The notes under the pieces: generated by a model
Told to the model about the DNA's origin: nothing
Database searches by the model: none
What the model saw: the letters and a program-made list of their open reading frames with translations, nothing else
NCBI GenBank assembly: GCA_023416275.1
Contig: JAEZIB010000195.1
Coordinates: 1 to 22,385 of the forward strand
Reading direction: 5' to 3'
DNA from: Bacillota bacterium
GTDB taxonomy: Bacteria > Bacillota > Clostridia > Acetivibrionales > DSM-1351
DNA length: 22,385 nucleotides
Shown: in pieces, positions 21,606 through 22,385 of the stretch
Layout of the letters: each line of letters begins with the position of its first letter
How positions within the stretch are numbered: the stretch's first letter is position 1
Position numbers and translations under genes: made by a program

Positions 21606-22385
21606 ATGGATTACCTCCTCTTTCAATAGAATCATACAGTACAGGCCTAATTTTTATATATAATTTATACATATCACTAAAGAATTTAGCTTTATCCTTA
21701 ACTTTTGTAATTGCACTTAGCTTATTCTCACCCATTATCTCTCTATAAAGCTTCAGGACTCCCGTATTTTTTTTGTAATAAGCATACAATGCTTCAGCAT
21801 CATTATTTATGACAAGGACAAACAGGGAATAGATGTTATATAACTCAATGTAGTTAAAATCGCCATAGTTTTCAAATGAATGGAAAAAGTTAAATATTTC
21901 TATGTCTTCCTCAATTATTTTATGTATTCTCAAGTCACTGTAATCTAACCATAGACGCTGGTAATAGTTTTCTGAAAAAATACAACTATCTTTATAAGTG
22001 TTATAAATATCGGTGCCTAACATCGGTGAAAGGGTTTGTATCTCAATATAAGCACCAGCTCTTCTACATTCAAGCGCAAGCAAGAGAGTTTTTTCAAGCT
22101 GATCTATTTTTTCACCTGGGAAACCAAGTATAAAGGAAGCTGTTGTATACATACCAAATTCCGCTACCATTTTTATAGTCGTAATTACACTTTCTACATC
22201 AATTCTTTTGTTAATTGACTTCTGAATCTCCTCAGAACCTGATTCAATTCCAAAAAATACACCGCGGCATCCTGAATTCTTCATTAAATCTACAAGACTG
22301 GCTTCTAGGTGGTCTATCCTGGAACTACAAATCCATTTAATGTCAAGCTTCTTTTTCAATATTTCATCACATAGTTGTATAACAT
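21598..22385 (-). CDS. B12-binding-type radical SAM protein, C-terminal part (runs off the right edge)
   Basis: The frame is open to the window end (start codon not included), so the N-terminal cobalamin domain and the CxxxCxxC motif are outside. The visible part has the second half of an Elp3/MiaB-type radical SAM barrel (WICSSRIDHL, LMKNSGCRGVFFGIESGSEEIQKSINK, GMYTTASFILGFPGE). It is followed by a helical C-terminal region of about 130 residues with no recognised motif. Relatives are methyltransferases or ring-forming enzymes of peptide, bacteriochlorophyll and hopanoid pathways. It overlaps the SPASM gene by eight bases. Whether a cobalamin domain is really present must be read from the neighbouring sequence; the family call rests on the FGIESGSE and FILGFPGE motifs. 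Confidence 0.8.
   Translation of the reverse strand, partial: VIQLCDEILKKKLDIKWICSSRIDHLEASLVDLMKNSGCRGVFFGIESGSEEIQKSINKRIDVESVITTIKMVAEFGMYTTASFILGFPGEKIDQLEKTLLLALECRRAGAYIEIQTLSPMLGTDIYNTYKDSCIFSENYYQRLWLDYSDLRIHKIIEEDIEIFNFFHSFENYGDFNYIELYNIYSLFVLVINNDAEALYAYYKKNTGVLKLYREIMGENKLSAITKVKDKAKFFSDMYKLYIKIRPVLYDSIERGGNPCA

Noticed and set aside
1..22385. CRISPR array
   Set aside because: No regularly spaced direct repeats of 25-40 bases were found; the repeats at 11818, 12241 and 15883-16221 are irregularly spaced and partly inverted.

Overview
The window looks like a chromosomal segment of a low-GC, spore-forming, anaerobic Firmicute, most likely a Clostridia member of the Clostridium/Ruminiclostridium type. 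Support: strongly AT-rich intergenic DNA, GGAGG-type ribosome binding sites with frequent TTG starts, a CtsR-type heat-shock operator, SpoVB-like and CwlD-like proteins, ferredoxin-type and radical SAM proteins, and no aerobic markers. The species cannot be fixed from sequence alone.

Layout. Positions 1-165 are a GC-rich block of consecutive hairpins that resembles the right end / omegaRNA of an IS200/IS605-type element. A secreted leucine-rich-repeat protein follows (569-1768). Next is a tRNA-Arg(CCG) body (1966-2040) whose 5' acceptor strand is missing. A decayed second copy of the same tRNA lies at about 4100-4163 in the same orientation. The roughly 2.1 kb between the copies carries a small membrane protein and an AraC/GyrI-type regulator, and looks like the scar of a tRNA-targeting element. 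A minus-strand pair follows: a Cys-free 128-residue protein and a radical SAM/SPASM enzyme (5885 to 4309), a candidate peptide plus maturase.

The middle is more housekeeping: dusB, a convergent overlapping CwlD-like amidase, an NlpC/P60 hydrolase, a SpoVB-like flippase, and hsp20 under a promoter bracketed by two CtsR boxes. An 890-base gene-poor stretch carries two copies of a dispersed repeat. It is followed by a three-gene operon (matrixin-like protease plus two tandemly duplicated membrane-anchored proteins) and nudC on the other strand. Two further repeat copies form imperfect inverted ends around a MITE-like element of about 340 bases (15883-16221).

The right part holds a GT39-like membrane glycosyltransferase, a pentapeptide-repeat protein and an FrhB-like Fe-S protein on the plus strand. 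The final minus-strand operon runs off the right edge: B12-type radical SAM (partial), SPASM radical SAM and a SagB-type flavin oxidoreductase. No cyclodehydratase is visible, so this set is a candidate peptide-modification system with unknown substrate. The two radical SAM loci (4309-5885 and 19768-22385) are the best candidates for undescribed biology here.
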